A stretch of 64,000 nucleotides of DNA from Clostridiales bacterium (GCA_012520655.1 JAAYNW010000008.1:1-64000), one strand, 5' to 3'; positions 13,445 through 24,812 are shown, counted from the stretch's first letter. The notes: generated by a model from the letters alone, not told the origin. Translations and numbers: made by a program.

Positions 13445-13550
13445 TATTATTTTTAAGGTTCATAATCAATTTATAAGCTCTATAAAATATCAACAGTATA
13501 ACCACATAATAATAAACATTAAATTGTGGAAATCTTAATAATTTTAATTC

Positions 13551-14903
13551 TTAAGACGGATTAATTTTTTTCTTTATAATTTCTATTTTGTTTCTAAGCT
13601 CTTCATTTGTCTTAATTTCTTCCGTTATTTTATTAACACCATGTATTATCGTAGTATGATCCTTTTTACCGAGTATTTTTCCGATGTTCTGATAAGAAGT
13701 ATCTGTCATAACGCGGCAGAGATACATAACGACCTGCCTCGGCTCTACGAATTCTGAGTTACGTTTCTTGGAAGTAATATCTTCAGGATTCACTCCAAAA
13801 TGTTCGGATACTATATTAATAATGAAAGAAGGACTTATTTCTTTTGGCTTATCGGGATAAATAATATCCTTCAGCGCTTCTTCAGCTATATCTAAAGTAA
13901 TATCCACATTATTTAATTTTGAGAAGGCTATAATTTTATTAAAAGCTCCTTCTAATTCTCTAATATTTGATTTAATATTTATAGCTATATATTTGAATAT
14001 TTCATCGTCAACTTCTTTATTGTAGCTTTCGGCATTCTTCTTTAATATTGCCATTCTCGTCTCATAATCAGGAGGCTGAATGTCGGCAATGAGTCCCCAT
14101 TCAAATCTGGACCTAAATCTTTCTTCCAGAGTTTCCATTTTCTTCGGAGGTTTGTCCGAAGAAAGAATAATCTGTTTTCCAGAAGCATGAAGAACGTTGA
14201 AAGTATGGAAGAATTCTTCCTGTGTACTTTCTTTTCCTATAATAAATTGTACGTCGTCTATAAGAAGAACATCTACGGTTCTGTATTTCTCACGAAGCTT
14301 TGTCATAGCGGCAGCATTACCGCTTCTGATAGATTCTATCACTTCATTTGTAAATTGCTCCGAAGTAACATAGAGAACTTTCATATTAGGATTCTGGTTC
14401 AATATGAAGTGTCCGATAGAATGCATAAGATGCGTCTTACCGAGTCCGGCTCCTCCGTATAAATAAAGAGGATTATATGCTTCTCCGGGAGATTCCGCTA
14501 CTGCAAGAGAAGCGGAGTGAGCAAATTTGTTATTGCTTCCTACTACAAAAGTATCAAATCTGTACTTTGGATTAAGATTTGCTTTTTCATAATTGATATT
14601 ATACTGAGGCTTTAAGGCCATAGAATCTTCATTCTCATCCACATCTTTTTCCAATATAAATGAAATGTCATATTCATGGTCCATCATTTCTGTTATGGTT
14701 ACCTGAAAATAACTCTTATATTTGTTCGTTATGTAACTAAGTGCATGAGCCTGATCAGAAGGAATTAAGATAGTGACTACGTCATTTTCCACACTATAAA
14801 AATTAAGGTTAGCTACCCATGTGTTATAGGAAATATTTGATAAGTCATATTCTTTTTTTATAGTCTGTTTAATTAATTCCCAGTTTTCTTTAATAGGATC
14901 CAT
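13551..14903 (-). CDS. dnaA: Chromosomal replication initiator protein DnaA
   Basis: Walker A GGAGLGKTHLMHSIGH, Walker B LLIDDVQFI, C-terminal DnaA-box-binding helix KDHTTIIHG. Start set to ATG 14903 preceded by GGAGGA; ORF track extends to 14945. Confidence 0.97.
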   Translation of the reverse strand: MDPIKENWELIKQTIKKEYDLSNISYNTWVANLNFYSVENDVVTILIPSDQAHALSYITNKYKSYFQVTITEMMDHEYDISFILEKDVDENEDSMALKPQYNINYEKANLNPKYRFDTFVVGSNNKFAHSASLAVAESPGEAYNPLYLYGGAGLGKTHLMHSIGHFILNQNPNMKVLYVTSEQFTNEVIESIRSGNAAAMTKLREKYRTVDVLLIDDVQFIIGKESTQEEFFHTFNVLHASGKQIILSSDKPPKKMETLEERFRSRFEWGLIADIQPPDYETRMAILKKNAESYNKEVDDEIFKYIAINIKSNIRELEGAFNKIIAFSKLNNVDITLDIAEEALKDIIYPDKPKEISPSFIINIVSEHFGVNPEDITSKKRNSEFVEPRQVVMYLCRVMTDTSYQNIGKILGKKDHTTIIHGVNKITEEIKTNEELRNKIEIIKKKINPS

Positions 14904-15015
14904 AAATTCCTCCGGTTTATGAAATAGAACAAAAGTATCCTCCAAGCGAAAATACCTCGTTTATATCTTAATATAAATAATATAAAATTTCAAATGGTTA
15001 ATTTTATAAACGGAT

Positions 15016-15271
15016 TTATACACATGTTGTGGATAAGAGAAATAAATAAAATGTATTTATTAAAAAAAGTTTACATAGAAAATTTAATACGGGCATAATA
15101 TGTGTATAACTTCTTAAATAATTATTAACATATATAAAACTATAAAATTAAAGGATTTTTTTATTCAATTAATTTTATTTTCACATGTTATAAAAGAGTT
15201 ATCCACAATTTATACACAATTTGTGGATACTTTTATGTAAATTAATATATTTTTGTCTTCAATGTGTATAA
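15016..15271. other. oriC: oriC: cluster of DnaA boxes in AT-rich dnaA-rpmH intergenic region
   Basis: Seven 9-mers matching or near TTATNCACA: TTATACACA 15016-15024; TGTGGATAA 15028-15036; TGTGTATAA 15101-15109; TTATCCACA 15199-15207; TTATACACA 15210-15218; TGTGGATAC 15222-15230; TGTGTATAA 15263-15271. Confidence 0.9.
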
Positions 15272-15554
15272 TTTTTTTGAAGCCTATATTTAGTGGTTTA
15301 TCCATTATAAAAATAACAATATATAGATTTAGTTAAAATCACGATTTTTTCACTGTTTTTTGGGTATTTTTATTTTATAAAATTTGTAGTTATTTACTTG
15401 ACGTAAACTTCTTTATCTTATATAATCGTAATGATATTTTTCCAACATAATATTAATAAATTAACTATTTGTTTACCTTATATTTATAAATGTATACCGT
15501 ATATAAGAGTATACTTTGTACACATGAAGGTTTTAAAAGGAGGTGCAATATATT

Positions 15555-15689
15555 ATGAAAATGACATTTCAACCTAAGAACAGACAGAGAAAAAAAGTTC
15601 ATGGTTTTAGATCCAGAATGAGTACTCCGGGCGGAAGAAAAGTTCTGGCTGCCAGAAGAGCAAAAGGAAGAAAGAGATTGTCAGCATAG
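15555..15689 (+). CDS. rpmH: 50S ribosomal protein L34
   Basis: Manual translation [44 protein letters not shown]; below ORF-track length cutoff. AAAGGAGG upstream. Confidence 0.98.
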   Translation: MKMTFQPKNRQRKKVHGFRSRMSTPGGRKVLAARRAKGRKRLSA

Positions 15690-15711
15690 GCCGCAGTTTT
15701 GTGGCCTTTTT
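15689..15711 (+). terminator. Intrinsic terminator/attenuator between rpmH and rnpA
   Basis: GGCCGCA-gttt-TGTGGCC stem followed by TTTTTT; overlaps the rpmH stop codon and ends just before the rnpA ATG. Confidence 0.8.
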
Positions 15712-15717
15712 TCTCTT

Positions 15718-16083
15718 ATGGCGAAAAATATGAGATTTTCAGAATCATTGAAGAAAAATAACGATTTCAAGACTGTTTATAAAAATGGCAAATCTTATGC
15801 CAATAAGTATCTTGTAATGTATGTGTTGGAAAATAATATGGAAATAAACAGGATTGGTTTATCGGTAAGTAAAAAAGTCGGAAACAGTGTTGTGCGTCAT
15901 AGAGTTACAAGACTGTTGAGAGAAAGTTACAGACTACATGAAAATATATTTAATGGTGGATTGGATATAGTAGTCGTTGCAAGAAACAATGCGGCTTCGG
16001 CAACTTATGCCGATATAGAAAGCGCATTACTACATCTGGGAAAGCTTCATCGTATATTAAAAATATTTTTTTATAATGAATAG
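15718..16083 (+). CDS. rnpA: Ribonuclease P protein component
   Basis: RIGLSVSKKVGNSVVRHRVTRLLRESYRLHE is the RnpA signature; position after rpmH. Confidence 0.96.
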   Translation: MAKNMRFSESLKKNNDFKTVYKNGKSYANKYLVMYVLENNMEINRIGLSVSKKVGNSVVRHRVTRLLRESYRLHENIFNGGLDIVVVARNNAASATYADIESALLHLGKLHRILKIFFYNE

Positions 16084-16154
16084 TATATTGTATATTTTTT
16101 ATGTTTAAATGAATGTTTTTAATTTATAGTTTGAGGTTTGATTTGAAAATTGAT

Positions 16155-16364
16155 ATGAAAAAATTATTAATTTGCATGATTAAATTCTATAGAAAATACA
16201 TTTCTCCTATGAAAAGTAATAAATGCCCTTATTTTCCTACTTGTTCGGAATATGGTCTGGAGGCGATAAGCAAATATGGCACTTTGAAAGGCGGGCTTTT
16301 ATCATTGTGGAGAATTTTACGGTGTAATCCTTTTTCAAAGGGAGGATATGATCCGGTTCCGTAG
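16155..16364 (+). CDS. yidD: Membrane protein insertion efficiency factor YidD
   Basis: [35 protein letters not shown]...[17 protein letters not shown] opens at 16113; [12 protein letters not shown] start at 16155 more likely. Confidence 0.93.
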   Translation: MKKLLICMIKFYRKYISPMKSNKCPYFPTCSEYGLEAISKYGTLKGGLLSLWRILRCNPFSKGGYDPVP

Positions 16365-16414
16365 AATATTTACTAAACCAAATTTAAGTTATGCTTTATT
16401 AAGGAGGAGAAAAA

Positions 16415-17722
16415 TTGTCAGGTATTATATTAACCCAGAATCAGACTTTTATTATAGGGCCGGTTGCAAAACTTCTCGGATATATAATGGAAGGAATTTT
16501 TTTCTGTTTGGATAAGATAGGTATTCCGAATATTGGTTTAGCTATTATCTTATTTACTATCGTTATTTATCTTATGATGATGCCCCTTACTATTAAGCAG
16601 CAGAAATTTTCTAAGCTTTCTGCTAAGATGAATCCTGAACTTCAGGCTATTCAAGCAAAGTATAAGAATAAAAAAGATAATGAAAGCGCAATGAAAATGA
16701 ATGAGGAGACGCAAGCCGTATATGCAAAATATGGTGTATCACCTACGGGAAGTTGTCTGCAGCTCATTATCCAGATGCCAATATTGTTTGCTCTTTACAG
16801 GGTAATATACTCAATGCCCGCTTATGTAGGAAAAATAAAGGAAGCTTTTTTCCCTTTTGTGGATAAATTGATTTCACAGCCGGGAAGTACAGAATTTATA
16901 AGATCATTTAAAGAAGCAAATATGTATAGCAAGCAATTTGAGTCAGAAGCATTTAGCGGCGGTAATATAGAATATGTGCAGAATACTTTTATAGATGTTC
17001 TTAATAAAGCTTCTACCTCCGAATGGCTTTCTATTTCGGACAAGTTTCCCAGTCTGTCCACAGACGTGACGAATACCCTGCAGACTTTAGAAAAATATAA
17101 TAATTTTCTCGGTTTAAATATAGGTAATTCTCCTTCTTTTATTGTGAAGGATGCTATTTCAAGCGGAACTTATTTGATGATTTTGGCTGCTCTTGCTGTT
17201 CCTGTATTATCTGCGGTTACTCAGTGGATTAATACAAAATTGATGCCTCAGCCGGATACGAGTAACAATAAAGACAATACGATGGCTTCTTCCATGAAGA
17301 CGATGAATTTGATGATGCCTATTATGTCTGCTTTTTTCTGTTATACTCTTCCTGCAGGTATGGGTATTTACTGGATTGCAGGTTCCGTAGTAAGAAGTAT
17401 TCAGCAGGTAGTCATTAATAAGCATATCGATAAGATGGATTTGGATGAACTTGTAAAGAAAAACGTTGAAAAAAGAAATAAGAAACTTGAAAAATCAAAT
17501 GGTTTTAATTTAAAGACAATTAATGATTATGCTAACTTGAATACTAAAAATGTTGCTACTAAGACGAACCAGAAGGTTTCGGCAAGTTCTTCTATGACGC
17601 AGGAAGAAAAAGATTCAGCAATAAAGAAATCAACAGAATATTATAGTAAGAATGCAAAGCCGGGAAGTATTGCTTCAAAGGCTAACATGGTAAAACAATA
17701 TAATGAAAAAAATAATAAGTAG
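16415..17722 (+). CDS. yidC: Membrane protein insertase YidC/Oxa1 family (TTG start)
   Basis: MMMPLTIKQQKFSKLSAKMNPELQAIQAKYK; AAGGAGGAG RBS before TTG at 16415. Confidence 0.95.
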   Translation: MSGIILTQNQTFIIGPVAKLLGYIMEGIFFCLDKIGIPNIGLAIILFTIVIYLMMMPLTIKQQKFSKLSAKMNPELQAIQAKYKNKKDNESAMKMNEETQAVYAKYGVSPTGSCLQLIIQMPILFALYRVIYSMPAYVGKIKEAFFPFVDKLISQPGSTEFIRSFKEANMYSKQFESEAFSGGNIEYVQNTFIDVLNKASTSEWLSISDKFPSLSTDVTNTLQTLEKYNNFLGLNIGNSPSFIVKDAISSGTYLMILAALAVPVLSAVTQWINTKLMPQPDTSNNKDNTMASSMKTMNLMMPIMSAFFCYTLPAGMGIYWIAGSVVRSIQQVVINKHIDKMDLDELVKKNVEKRNKKLEKSNGFNLKTINDYANLNTKNVATKTNQKVSASSSMTQEEKDSAIKKSTEYYSKNAKPGSIASKANMVKQYNEKNNK

Positions 17723-17734
17723 GAGGGAATAGTC

Positions 17735-18358
17735 ATGGATTTTATTGAGATTTCAGCAAAGACTGTCAATGATGCAATTACGGAAGCTTGTAGAAAACTT
17801 ACTATTACAAGTGATAAATTGGATTATGAAGTTGTGGAAGAAGGTTCTTCGGGATTTCTTGGAATTGGTTCTAAGCCGGCGATTATTAAGGCAAGAGTAA
17901 AATCCTCTATAGATGATAAAGCAAAGATATTCCTTAAGGATGTTTTTGAAGCGATGAATCTCACAGTTTTGATAGACGCAAAATACGATGAAATAGAAAA
18001 CTCACTCGATATAGACTTAAGTGGTGATGAAATGGGAGTTCTTATAGGAAAGAGAGGACAAACTCTGGATTCTCTTCAATATCTTGTATCTTTGGTAGTT
18101 AATAAGGACTCCGAAAATTATATTCGCGTAAAGGTTGATACTGAGAATTATAGGCAGAGAAGAAAAGATACTCTTGAAAATCTTGCTAAAAATATGGCTT
18201 ATAAAGTTAAGAGATCAAAACGTCCTTTATCTCTGGAACCTATGAATCCATATGAAAGAAGAATTATTCACTCCGCTTTGCAGGGTGATAAATATGTAAC
18301 TACTCATAGTGAAGGTGAAGAACCTTTCCGCCGTGTAGTTGTTACTTTAAAAAAATAA
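17735..18358 (+). CDS. jag: Jag/KhpB RNA-binding protein (Jag-N, KH, R3H)
   Basis: Jag-N (EISAKTVNDAITEACRKL), KH (GVLIGKRGQTLDSLQYLVSLVVN), R3H (RRIIHSALQ). Confidence 0.94.
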   Translation: MDFIEISAKTVNDAITEACRKLTITSDKLDYEVVEEGSSGFLGIGSKPAIIKARVKSSIDDKAKIFLKDVFEAMNLTVLIDAKYDEIENSLDIDLSGDEMGVLIGKRGQTLDSLQYLVSLVVNKDSENYIRVKVDTENYRQRRKDTLENLAKNMAYKVKRSKRPLSLEPMNPYERRIIHSALQGDKYVTTHSEGEEPFRRVVVTLKK

Positions 18359-18373
18359 AAATATATGATATAA

Positions 18374-18407
18374 TAAACCCTTGAATTTATATAGATTCAA
18401 GGGTTTA
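18374..18407. terminator. Hairpin between jag and mnmE
   Basis: 13-bp stem TAAACCCTTGAAT / ATTCAAGGGTTTA, 8-nt loop; weak downstream T-run. Confidence 0.65.
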
Positions 18408-18463
18408 TACTTTAATAAATTAATAACTTAATTGATGTATAATAGATAGGCTGTGATAATAAG

Positions 18464-19873
18464 ATGAAGACGGATACAATAGCTGCTGTTGCAACCGCAA
18501 TGTCTGATTCCGGAATAGGAATCATAAGAGTAAGCGGTGAAGAAGCAATTGAGATTGTTAATAGAATATATAGATCAAAATCAGGAAGAAAAAGTCTTTG
18601 TGATGTTGCTTCTCATACAATAAACTATGGTTACATTGTGGATAATTCGGGGAATGATATTGATGAAGTTATGGTAAGTGTAATGAAATCTCCTAACAGT
18701 TATACGACGGAGGATACGGTTGAGATTAACTGTCATGGCGGTGTATTTATGGTAAACCGTATTCTGGAAACAGTTATAAAAAACGGGGCAAGAATTGCTG
18801 AACCCGGTGAATTCACAAAGAGAGCATTTTTAAACGGAAGGATTGATTTATCCAAGGCCGAAGCCGTTATCGATATTATTCATTCAAAAAATCAGTTTGC
18901 ATTAAAAAATTCTGTCAGTCAATTAAAAGGATCTGTATCTGATACGGTTTGTAAACTAAGAGATGAAATAATATATGAAATTGCTTTTATAGAATCTGCT
19001 TTGGATGACCCTGAACATATAAGTTTGGATGGTTATAGAGAAAATTTATATGAGAAGGTAGAGGATATTATTGTAAAACTTAAAAAACTATTGGATTCAG
19101 CCGATAATTCCAAGATGTTAAAGGAAGGAATTAATACTGTAATTGTCGGGAAGCCAAATGCGGGTAAGTCTTCTCTTTTGAATCTTCTTGTCGGAGAAGA
19201 AAAGGCTATTGTGACAGATATTGCGGGAACTACCAGAGATGTTCTAGAGGAATCTATAAGACTTCATGGAATTAGTCTGAATATCATTGATACTGCAGGT
19301 ATCCGTTATACGGAAGATGTAGTAGAAAAAATAGGAGTTGAAAGGGCAAAAAAATACGCTTCGGATGCGGATCTGATTATTTATGTAGTGGATGCATCCG
19401 TGCCTCTTGATGAAAGTGATTATGATATCATGAGTATGATATCCGGAAAAAAATTGCTAATCCTTTTAAATAAGACAGATTTGGATGAAGTCGTTACGGA
19501 AGAGCTTTTATTATATGAAATGAAAAATCTTGATATAAACAGCAATATGAACAACTCTCAAATTATAAAGACTTCTACAAAGGATAATATAGGGATTGAT
19601 TTATTGGAACAAGCTATAAAGGATATGTTCTTCCATGGTGAAATATTATTTAACGATGAAGTGTTTATTACGAATATGCGGCATAAGGAAGCGATTATGA
19701 ACGCCTATAAAAGCATGCTTCAGGTAAAAAGAAGTTTGGAAGACGATATGCCGGAGGATTTTTATTCCATTGATTTAATGAGTGCATATTCATCCTTAGG
19801 AGAAATAATAGGTGAAGAAGTAGAGGAGGATTTGGTAAATGAGATTTTTTCCAAGTTCTGTATGGGAAAATAA
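18464..19873 (+). CDS. mnmE: tRNA modification GTPase MnmE
   Basis: [52 protein letters not shown]-terminal FCMGK. Confidence 0.97.
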   Translation: MKTDTIAAVATAMSDSGIGIIRVSGEEAIEIVNRIYRSKSGRKSLCDVASHTINYGYIVDNSGNDIDEVMVSVMKSPNSYTTEDTVEINCHGGVFMVNRILETVIKNGARIAEPGEFTKRAFLNGRIDLSKAEAVIDIIHSKNQFALKNSVSQLKGSVSDTVCKLRDEIIYEIAFIESALDDPEHISLDGYRENLYEKVEDIIVKLKKLLDSADNSKMLKEGINTVIVGKPNAGKSSLLNLLVGEEKAIVTDIAGTTRDVLEESIRLHGISLNIIDTAGIRYTEDVVEKIGVERAKKYASDADLIIYVVDASVPLDESDYDIMSMISGKKLLILLNKTDLDEVVTEELLLYEMKNLDINSNMNNSQIIKTSTKDNIGIDLLEQAIKDMFFHGEILFNDEVFITNMRHKEAIMNAYKSMLQVKRSLEDDMPEDFYSIDLMSAYSSLGEIIGEEVEEDLVNEIFSKFCMGK

Positions 19874-19890
19874 CGAAAGAAGGAAATAAA

Positions 19891-21783
19891 ATGTCTGGAA
19901 CATATATAAGAGAAAAAGTAGATGTTTGTGTAATAGGAGCAGGGCATGCCGGGTGTGAAGCAGCTTTGGCTTGTGCGAGGCTTGGTCTCGATACGATTAT
20001 TTTTACAGTTAGTGTGGATAGTATTGCTCTTATGCCATGCAATCCCAATATAGGAGGATCTTCAAAGGGTCATTTGGTAAGAGAAATAGATGCTCTTGGC
20101 GGCGAGATGGGAAAAAATATCGATAAGACCTTTATACAGTCTAAGATGTTGAATGTGTCAAAGGGTCCGGCTGTTCATTCGCTCAGAGCGCAGGCAGATA
20201 AAGCTGAATATTCCAGGCAAATGCGGAAAGTTTTGGAGAATCAGGATCACTTAATAATCAGGCAGGCGGAAATATGTGATTTATTGGTAGAAAATAATCA
20301 GATTGTCGGAGTAAAAACTTTTACGGGTACCGTTTATGAGTGTAAAGCGGCGATCCTTTGTACAGGTACTTATTTGAAATCCAGATGTCTCTGCGGAGAA
20401 AGTATTACCTATACGGGACCGAATGGACTGCAGTCAGCGAATTATCTGACAGATTCCCTGAAGAATCTCGGAATTGAAATGAGGAGATTTAAGACGGGAA
20501 CTCCTGCGAGAATGGATAAAAGAAGTCTTGATTTTACAAAAATGGAAGAGCAATTTGGAGATGAGAAAGTCGTTCCTTTTTCTTTTTTTACGAATCCCGA
20601 AGATGTACAGATTAATCAGGTTTCTTGTTGGTTGACTTATACGAATAAAAATACTCATGAAATTATAAAGGCAAATCTCGATCGCTCTCCTATTTATGCT
20701 GGAATTATTGAAGGAACAGGACCCAGGTATTGTCCTTCCATTGAAGATAAGGTTGTTAAATTTTCAGATAAGGAAAGGCACCAGGTCTTTATTGAGCCTG
20801 AGGGACTTCATACAAATGAGATGTATGTTGGAGGAATGTCATCTTCTCTTCCGGAGGATATTCAACTAGCCATGTATCGAACGGTCCCGGGGCTTGAAAA
20901 TTGCAGAATCGTAAGAAATGCTTATGCGATAGAATATGATTGCATCAATCCAAGACAGTTGTTGCCTACGTTAGAGTTTAAAAGTATAAAGGGACTTTTT
21001 AGCGCCGGGCAGTTTAATGGAAGCAGCGGATATGAAGAAGCGGCGGCTCAAGGGCTGATAGCAGGAATTAATGCGGCACTTTCTATTCAGAATAAGGAAC
21101 AGATTATTATCGATCGTTCGGAAGCATATATCGGTGTATTGATCGATGATTTAGTGACAAAAGATAATTTGGAGCCTTATAGAATGATGACTTCCAGAGC
21201 GGAATATCGATTAATTCTCCGCCAGGACAATGCTGATTTGAGACTTCGTGAGAAGGGTTATAAGGCAGGACTCATTTCTAAAGAAGTTTATGAAGCTACT
21301 CTTTATAAGCGTGAATTGATAGATAAAGAAGTTCTGCGCCTAAAAAATACAGTTGTAGGTGCATCAAAAGAGGTACAGGAGTTTTTAATCTCGAAGGGAA
21401 GTTCTACTCTTAAGACCGGTACTAATATGTCAGAGTTAATATGTCGACCGGAGCTTTCTTATGAGATTGTATCTGAAATAGATGTAAACAGGAAACCGTT
21501 GCCTGATGATGTAGTTGAGCAGGTGGGAATAGAGATAAAGTATGAAGGTTATATTTCCAGGCAGATGAAGCAGGTGGAGCAATTTAAGAAAATGGAAAAG
21601 AAGAGAATTCCTCCTGATTTGGATTATAATGATATAAAAAGCCTTCGTTTGGAAGCACGTCAAAAGCTAATCTCTTATAAGCCGGTATCAGTGGGCCAGG
21701 CTTCCAGAATATCCGGAGTCTCTCCTGCGGATGTTTCCGTACTTCTTGTTTATTTGGAGCAATTTAATAAGCAGCATAAATAG
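19891..21783 (+). CDS. mnmG: tRNA uridine-5-carboxymethylaminomethyl synthesis enzyme MnmG/GidA
   Basis: [48 protein letters not shown]. Confidence 0.97.
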   Translation: MSGTYIREKVDVCVIGAGHAGCEAALACARLGLDTIIFTVSVDSIALMPCNPNIGGSSKGHLVREIDALGGEMGKNIDKTFIQSKMLNVSKGPAVHSLRAQADKAEYSRQMRKVLENQDHLIIRQAEICDLLVENNQIVGVKTFTGTVYECKAAILCTGTYLKSRCLCGESITYTGPNGLQSANYLTDSLKNLGIEMRRFKTGTPARMDKRSLDFTKMEEQFGDEKVVPFSFFTNPEDVQINQVSCWLTYTNKNTHEIIKANLDRSPIYAGIIEGTGPRYCPSIEDKVVKFSDKERHQVFIEPEGLHTNEMYVGGMSSSLPEDIQLAMYRTVPGLENCRIVRNAYAIEYDCINPRQLLPTLEFKSIKGLFSAGQFNGSSGYEEAAAQGLIAGINAALSIQNKEQIIIDRSEAYIGVLIDDLVTKDNLEPYRMMTSRAEYRLILRQDNADLRLREKGYKAGLISKEVYEATLYKRELIDKEVLRLKNTVVGASKEVQEFLISKGSSTLKTGTNMSELICRPELSYEIVSEIDVNRKPLPDDVVEQVGIEIKYEGYISRQMKQVEQFKKMEKKRIPPDLDYNDIKSLRLEARQKLISYKPVSVGQASRISGVSPADVSVLLVYLEQFNKQHK

Positions 21784-21796
21784 TGTTTGGTGAGGA

Positions 21797-22588
21797 ATGT
21801 ATAAAATTTTGGATAAATATAATATTAGGCAATTTGAAAATGATTTGAAGGAATTGAATATTAATTTGAGCGATTTCCAGAAGTCTCAATTTATTCAATA
21901 TTATGAATTGCTCGTGGAATGGAATTCATTTATGAATCTGACAGCAATTACTGATTTTGATGAGGTCTTAAAGAAACATTTTATCGACAGCCTTTCTATC
22001 GTGAAGGCTTTTGATTATATAGATAAAAATATCCATGCGCATAAATATAATATTGATGTGATTGCTGAAAAAGATAAGAGCTTAAAGGTAATTGATATTG
22101 GGACTGGGGCCGGTTTTCCGGGAATTCCCTTAAAAATTGCTTTTCCGAGACTTCAGATAATATTGCTCGATTCTCTTCAGAAGCGGGTTAAATTTCTGGA
22201 TGAGGTAATAGAAAAACTGCAGCTTGCAAATATTGATACCTTTCACGGGCGCGCTGAAGATTATGCGAAGCCGGATCAACTACGAGAGAAATATGATTTG
22301 TGCGTATCCAGAGCGGTTGCCAATCTTTCTACTCTTTCAGAATTCTGCCTTCCTTTTGTGAAAAAGGATGGGATTTTTATTTCTTATAAATCCGAAAAAT
22401 TAACAGATGAGTTGAAGGAGGCTGAAAAGGCTGTATCTATACTTGGTGGAAATGTGGAAGGGCAGTTATATTTTAAGCTTCCCCATTCCGATATAAGTCG
22501 AAATCTTCTTATTATAAGAAAGATTAAAAATACACCGGAAAAATTTCCAAGAAAAGCAGGACTCCCTGCCAAAGAGCCCATTAAATAA
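21797..22588 (+). CDS. rsmG: 16S rRNA (guanine527-N7)-methyltransferase RsmG/GidB
   Basis: VIDIGTGAGFPGIPLKIAFP...LLDSLQKRVKFLDEV...SRAVANLSTLSEFCLP. Confidence 0.96.
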   Translation: MYKILDKYNIRQFENDLKELNINLSDFQKSQFIQYYELLVEWNSFMNLTAITDFDEVLKKHFIDSLSIVKAFDYIDKNIHAHKYNIDVIAEKDKSLKVIDIGTGAGFPGIPLKIAFPRLQIILLDSLQKRVKFLDEVIEKLQLANIDTFHGRAEDYAKPDQLREKYDLCVSRAVANLSTLSEFCLPFVKKDGIFISYKSEKLTDELKEAEKAVSILGGNVEGQLYFKLPHSDISRNLLIIRKIKNTPEKFPRKAGLPAKEPIK

Positions 22589-22589
22589 T

Positions 22590-23645
22590 TTATGAATCTA
22601 AAAAGATATTTATATATTTTATTGTTTTTTCCGGTGCTTCCAGGTGTGGAAGATGCTTTGTATACGGAATATATACAGATTCGATGGCGTTGTTATAATA
22701 AATATAGTTTTCTAAGGTTGTATGGATATTCTCTTTGCCATCTCCTCCTATAAGATATATGCTGTGATTAATTTCTTTTAATGCATGTATAAAGTTTGTA
22801 TTAATATACTTTCCTATATAGCTTGAAAAGGAATATTTTGAGGTGTGATCAGGAAGATGAGCAGCTTCCAGGTAAGCTGAAATATCTTTTTCTTCTATAT
22901 TTAATACATTGTAAAAATATTCTTCTTTAAAATTTCTTTCAATAGAAGATTTATCTGTCAGCAAATTATAAATAAATGTACCGATCACAGGTATATCTAA
23001 AAGTAATTTTAATAGCTTTGTCTGTTTTGAAGGAATCTGATTGGATTCATACAGATTTTGTGGGTTAATATAAATCATTTTATTAATTACTTCCGGATCA
23101 TTGTGACAGGCCATGATTGTAATTGGTGAGGAATCTCCTGTTGCAATGATATCTGTTTTTTTGCCGATAATATTTTTAATGAAATCGATGATGAGCTGTA
23201 CATATAAATAATTGGTATAAGTTATATTCGGTTTATCCGATAATCCGTAACCTAATAAATCGATGGAGTATACTTCGTGGTTTTTGGATAATAAATCTGA
23301 GATTTTACTGAATTCATAGACGGAGCTTCCTACTCTTAAATCATGAATGAGAAGTATAGGAGAACCGGTTCCTTTTTTCGTATAACGAATTTTACCGAAT
23401 CTCCATTCGTAATAATTATTCTTCGGATAGCGAAGAGAATTTTTTGCAGTGTATAAAGAATAATAAACTCTGTTTATAATATGAATTACGATAGTTGTAA
23501 GTCCTGATAAGATTACAAAATGTTTTAATTTTTGTTTCATATAAATAACCATGCCCTTCCCATAGCCTGCAGTTTTTATTTTACATTTTAATTGTATTAT
23601 ATTTATAAAACGATTACAAATAAAATTAATATTATATCTTCTCAT
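22590..23645 (-). CDS. Alpha/beta hydrolase with N-terminal membrane segment
   Basis: GSPILLIHDLRVGSSVYEFSKISDLLSKNHEVYSIDLLGYGLSDKP; start likely at the internal MKQKLKHFVILSG. Confidence 0.82.
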   Translation of the reverse strand: MRRYNINFICNRFINIIQLKCKIKTAGYGKGMVIYMKQKLKHFVILSGLTTIVIHIINRVYYSLYTAKNSLRYPKNNYYEWRFGKIRYTKKGTGSPILLIHDLRVGSSVYEFSKISDLLSKNHEVYSIDLLGYGLSDKPNITYTNYLYVQLIIDFIKNIIGKKTDIIATGDSSPITIMACHNDPEVINKMIYINPQNLYESNQIPSKQTKLLKLLLDIPVIGTFIYNLLTDKSSIERNFKEEYFYNVLNIEEKDISAYLEAAHLPDHTSKYSFSSYIGKYINTNFIHALKEINHSIYLIGGDGKENIHTTLENYIYYNNAIESVYIPYTKHLPHLEAPEKTIKYINIFLDS

Positions 23646-23723
23646 TCTTTTTATTTTATTATATTATATCAATAGTAATTTTTAAAGTAATCATTTTACC
23701 AAATTAGGTAAAAATATGATATA

Positions 23724-24812
23724 ATGTTACTTAATAAATTATGTTGTAATGTATGGGGACATTGGATGCTGAATGAATTATACTCAAACTTAAAAAAAAT
23801 GTATTACGATTTTTTTAAAGAACAGCAGGAATTATATGAAAAAATTGACAATAATAAAAGCCGTATTTTACAAATTGACAATTTTTTAAAAACTATTTCT
23901 GTTAAACAAGAAAAGAAAGAAGAAACTTTTTTTTCGAAAAATAGTAAATATTTACAGGATATTTATTTTAATTTGTTGCTTTCTGAAAAAAATAATATTA
24001 GGAATGATAATCAATATTATGAAGATAAAATTGACTTATTAAATGTGAGAATTAAAACTTTAGAATCTGAAGTTAATTTCCTTAATGAAAATCATATTTT
24101 TAAGAGGAACTGTGCTGAAAATGATGTTAGTTATAGTGAAGGTATCAAGTTCAATCAGGAGAATATTAACAGACAGTGTCAGATTCTAGATGTACAAGAA
24201 AAGGAACGTCAGAGAATTGCAAGAGATTTACATGATACTTCTCTTCAAAACTTGGCACACTTGGTACATAAGATAGAGCTTACTTCTATGTATATGGACC
24301 AAGACCTTATAAAAGCAAAATTGGAACTTGCTACTGTCAATAAGAATTTAAAATCTATTATTCAAGATATACGAAATACTATTTTTGATCTTAGACCTAT
24401 GATTTTTGATGATCTGGGATTAAAGACGGCTTTTGAAAAATTAATTGATAAATTAAGTGAGTCTTTTGATTTTAATATAAAATATGAAATAGATGAAATT
24501 AAATGTAATAATTCTTTAGTGTTGATGACGATATATAGAATTGTTGAAGAATGTATTAATAATGCTCTTAAACATTCGGAAGGCAATGAGATTATTTTTA
24601 TTTTGAAAAGTGAAAAGAATGGATGTTTTATTTCTGTCACGGATAATGGTCAGAGCTTTGATTGCAATGAAGTTCTTTCTTCAGAAGAAAGACATTTTGG
24701 TTTATGTATTCTAAAAGAAAGAGTAGATTTGTTGACAGGTACTATTAATATAGATTCTAGACCTGGTGTAGGTACAACGATAAAAATATTTATTCCATTA
24801 TTATCAGTGTAA
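23724..24812 (+). CDS. Cytoplasmic DegS-like sensor histidine kinase (HisKA_3)
   Basis: ERQRIARDLHDTSLQNLAHLVHKIEL; HATPase motifs EECINNALKHS and VGTTIKIFIP; N-terminal coiled coil. Confidence 0.9.
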   Translation: MLLNKLCCNVWGHWMLNELYSNLKKMYYDFFKEQQELYEKIDNNKSRILQIDNFLKTISVKQEKKEETFFSKNSKYLQDIYFNLLLSEKNNIRNDNQYYEDKIDLLNVRIKTLESEVNFLNENHIFKRNCAENDVSYSEGIKFNQENINRQCQILDVQEKERQRIARDLHDTSLQNLAHLVHKIELTSMYMDQDLIKAKLELATVNKNLKSIIQDIRNTIFDLRPMIFDDLGLKTAFEKLIDKLSESFDFNIKYEIDEIKCNNSLVLMTIYRIVEECINNALKHSEGNEIIFILKSEKNGCFISVTDNGQSFDCNEVLSSEERHFGLCILKERVDLLTGTINIDSRPGVGTTIKIFIPLLSV

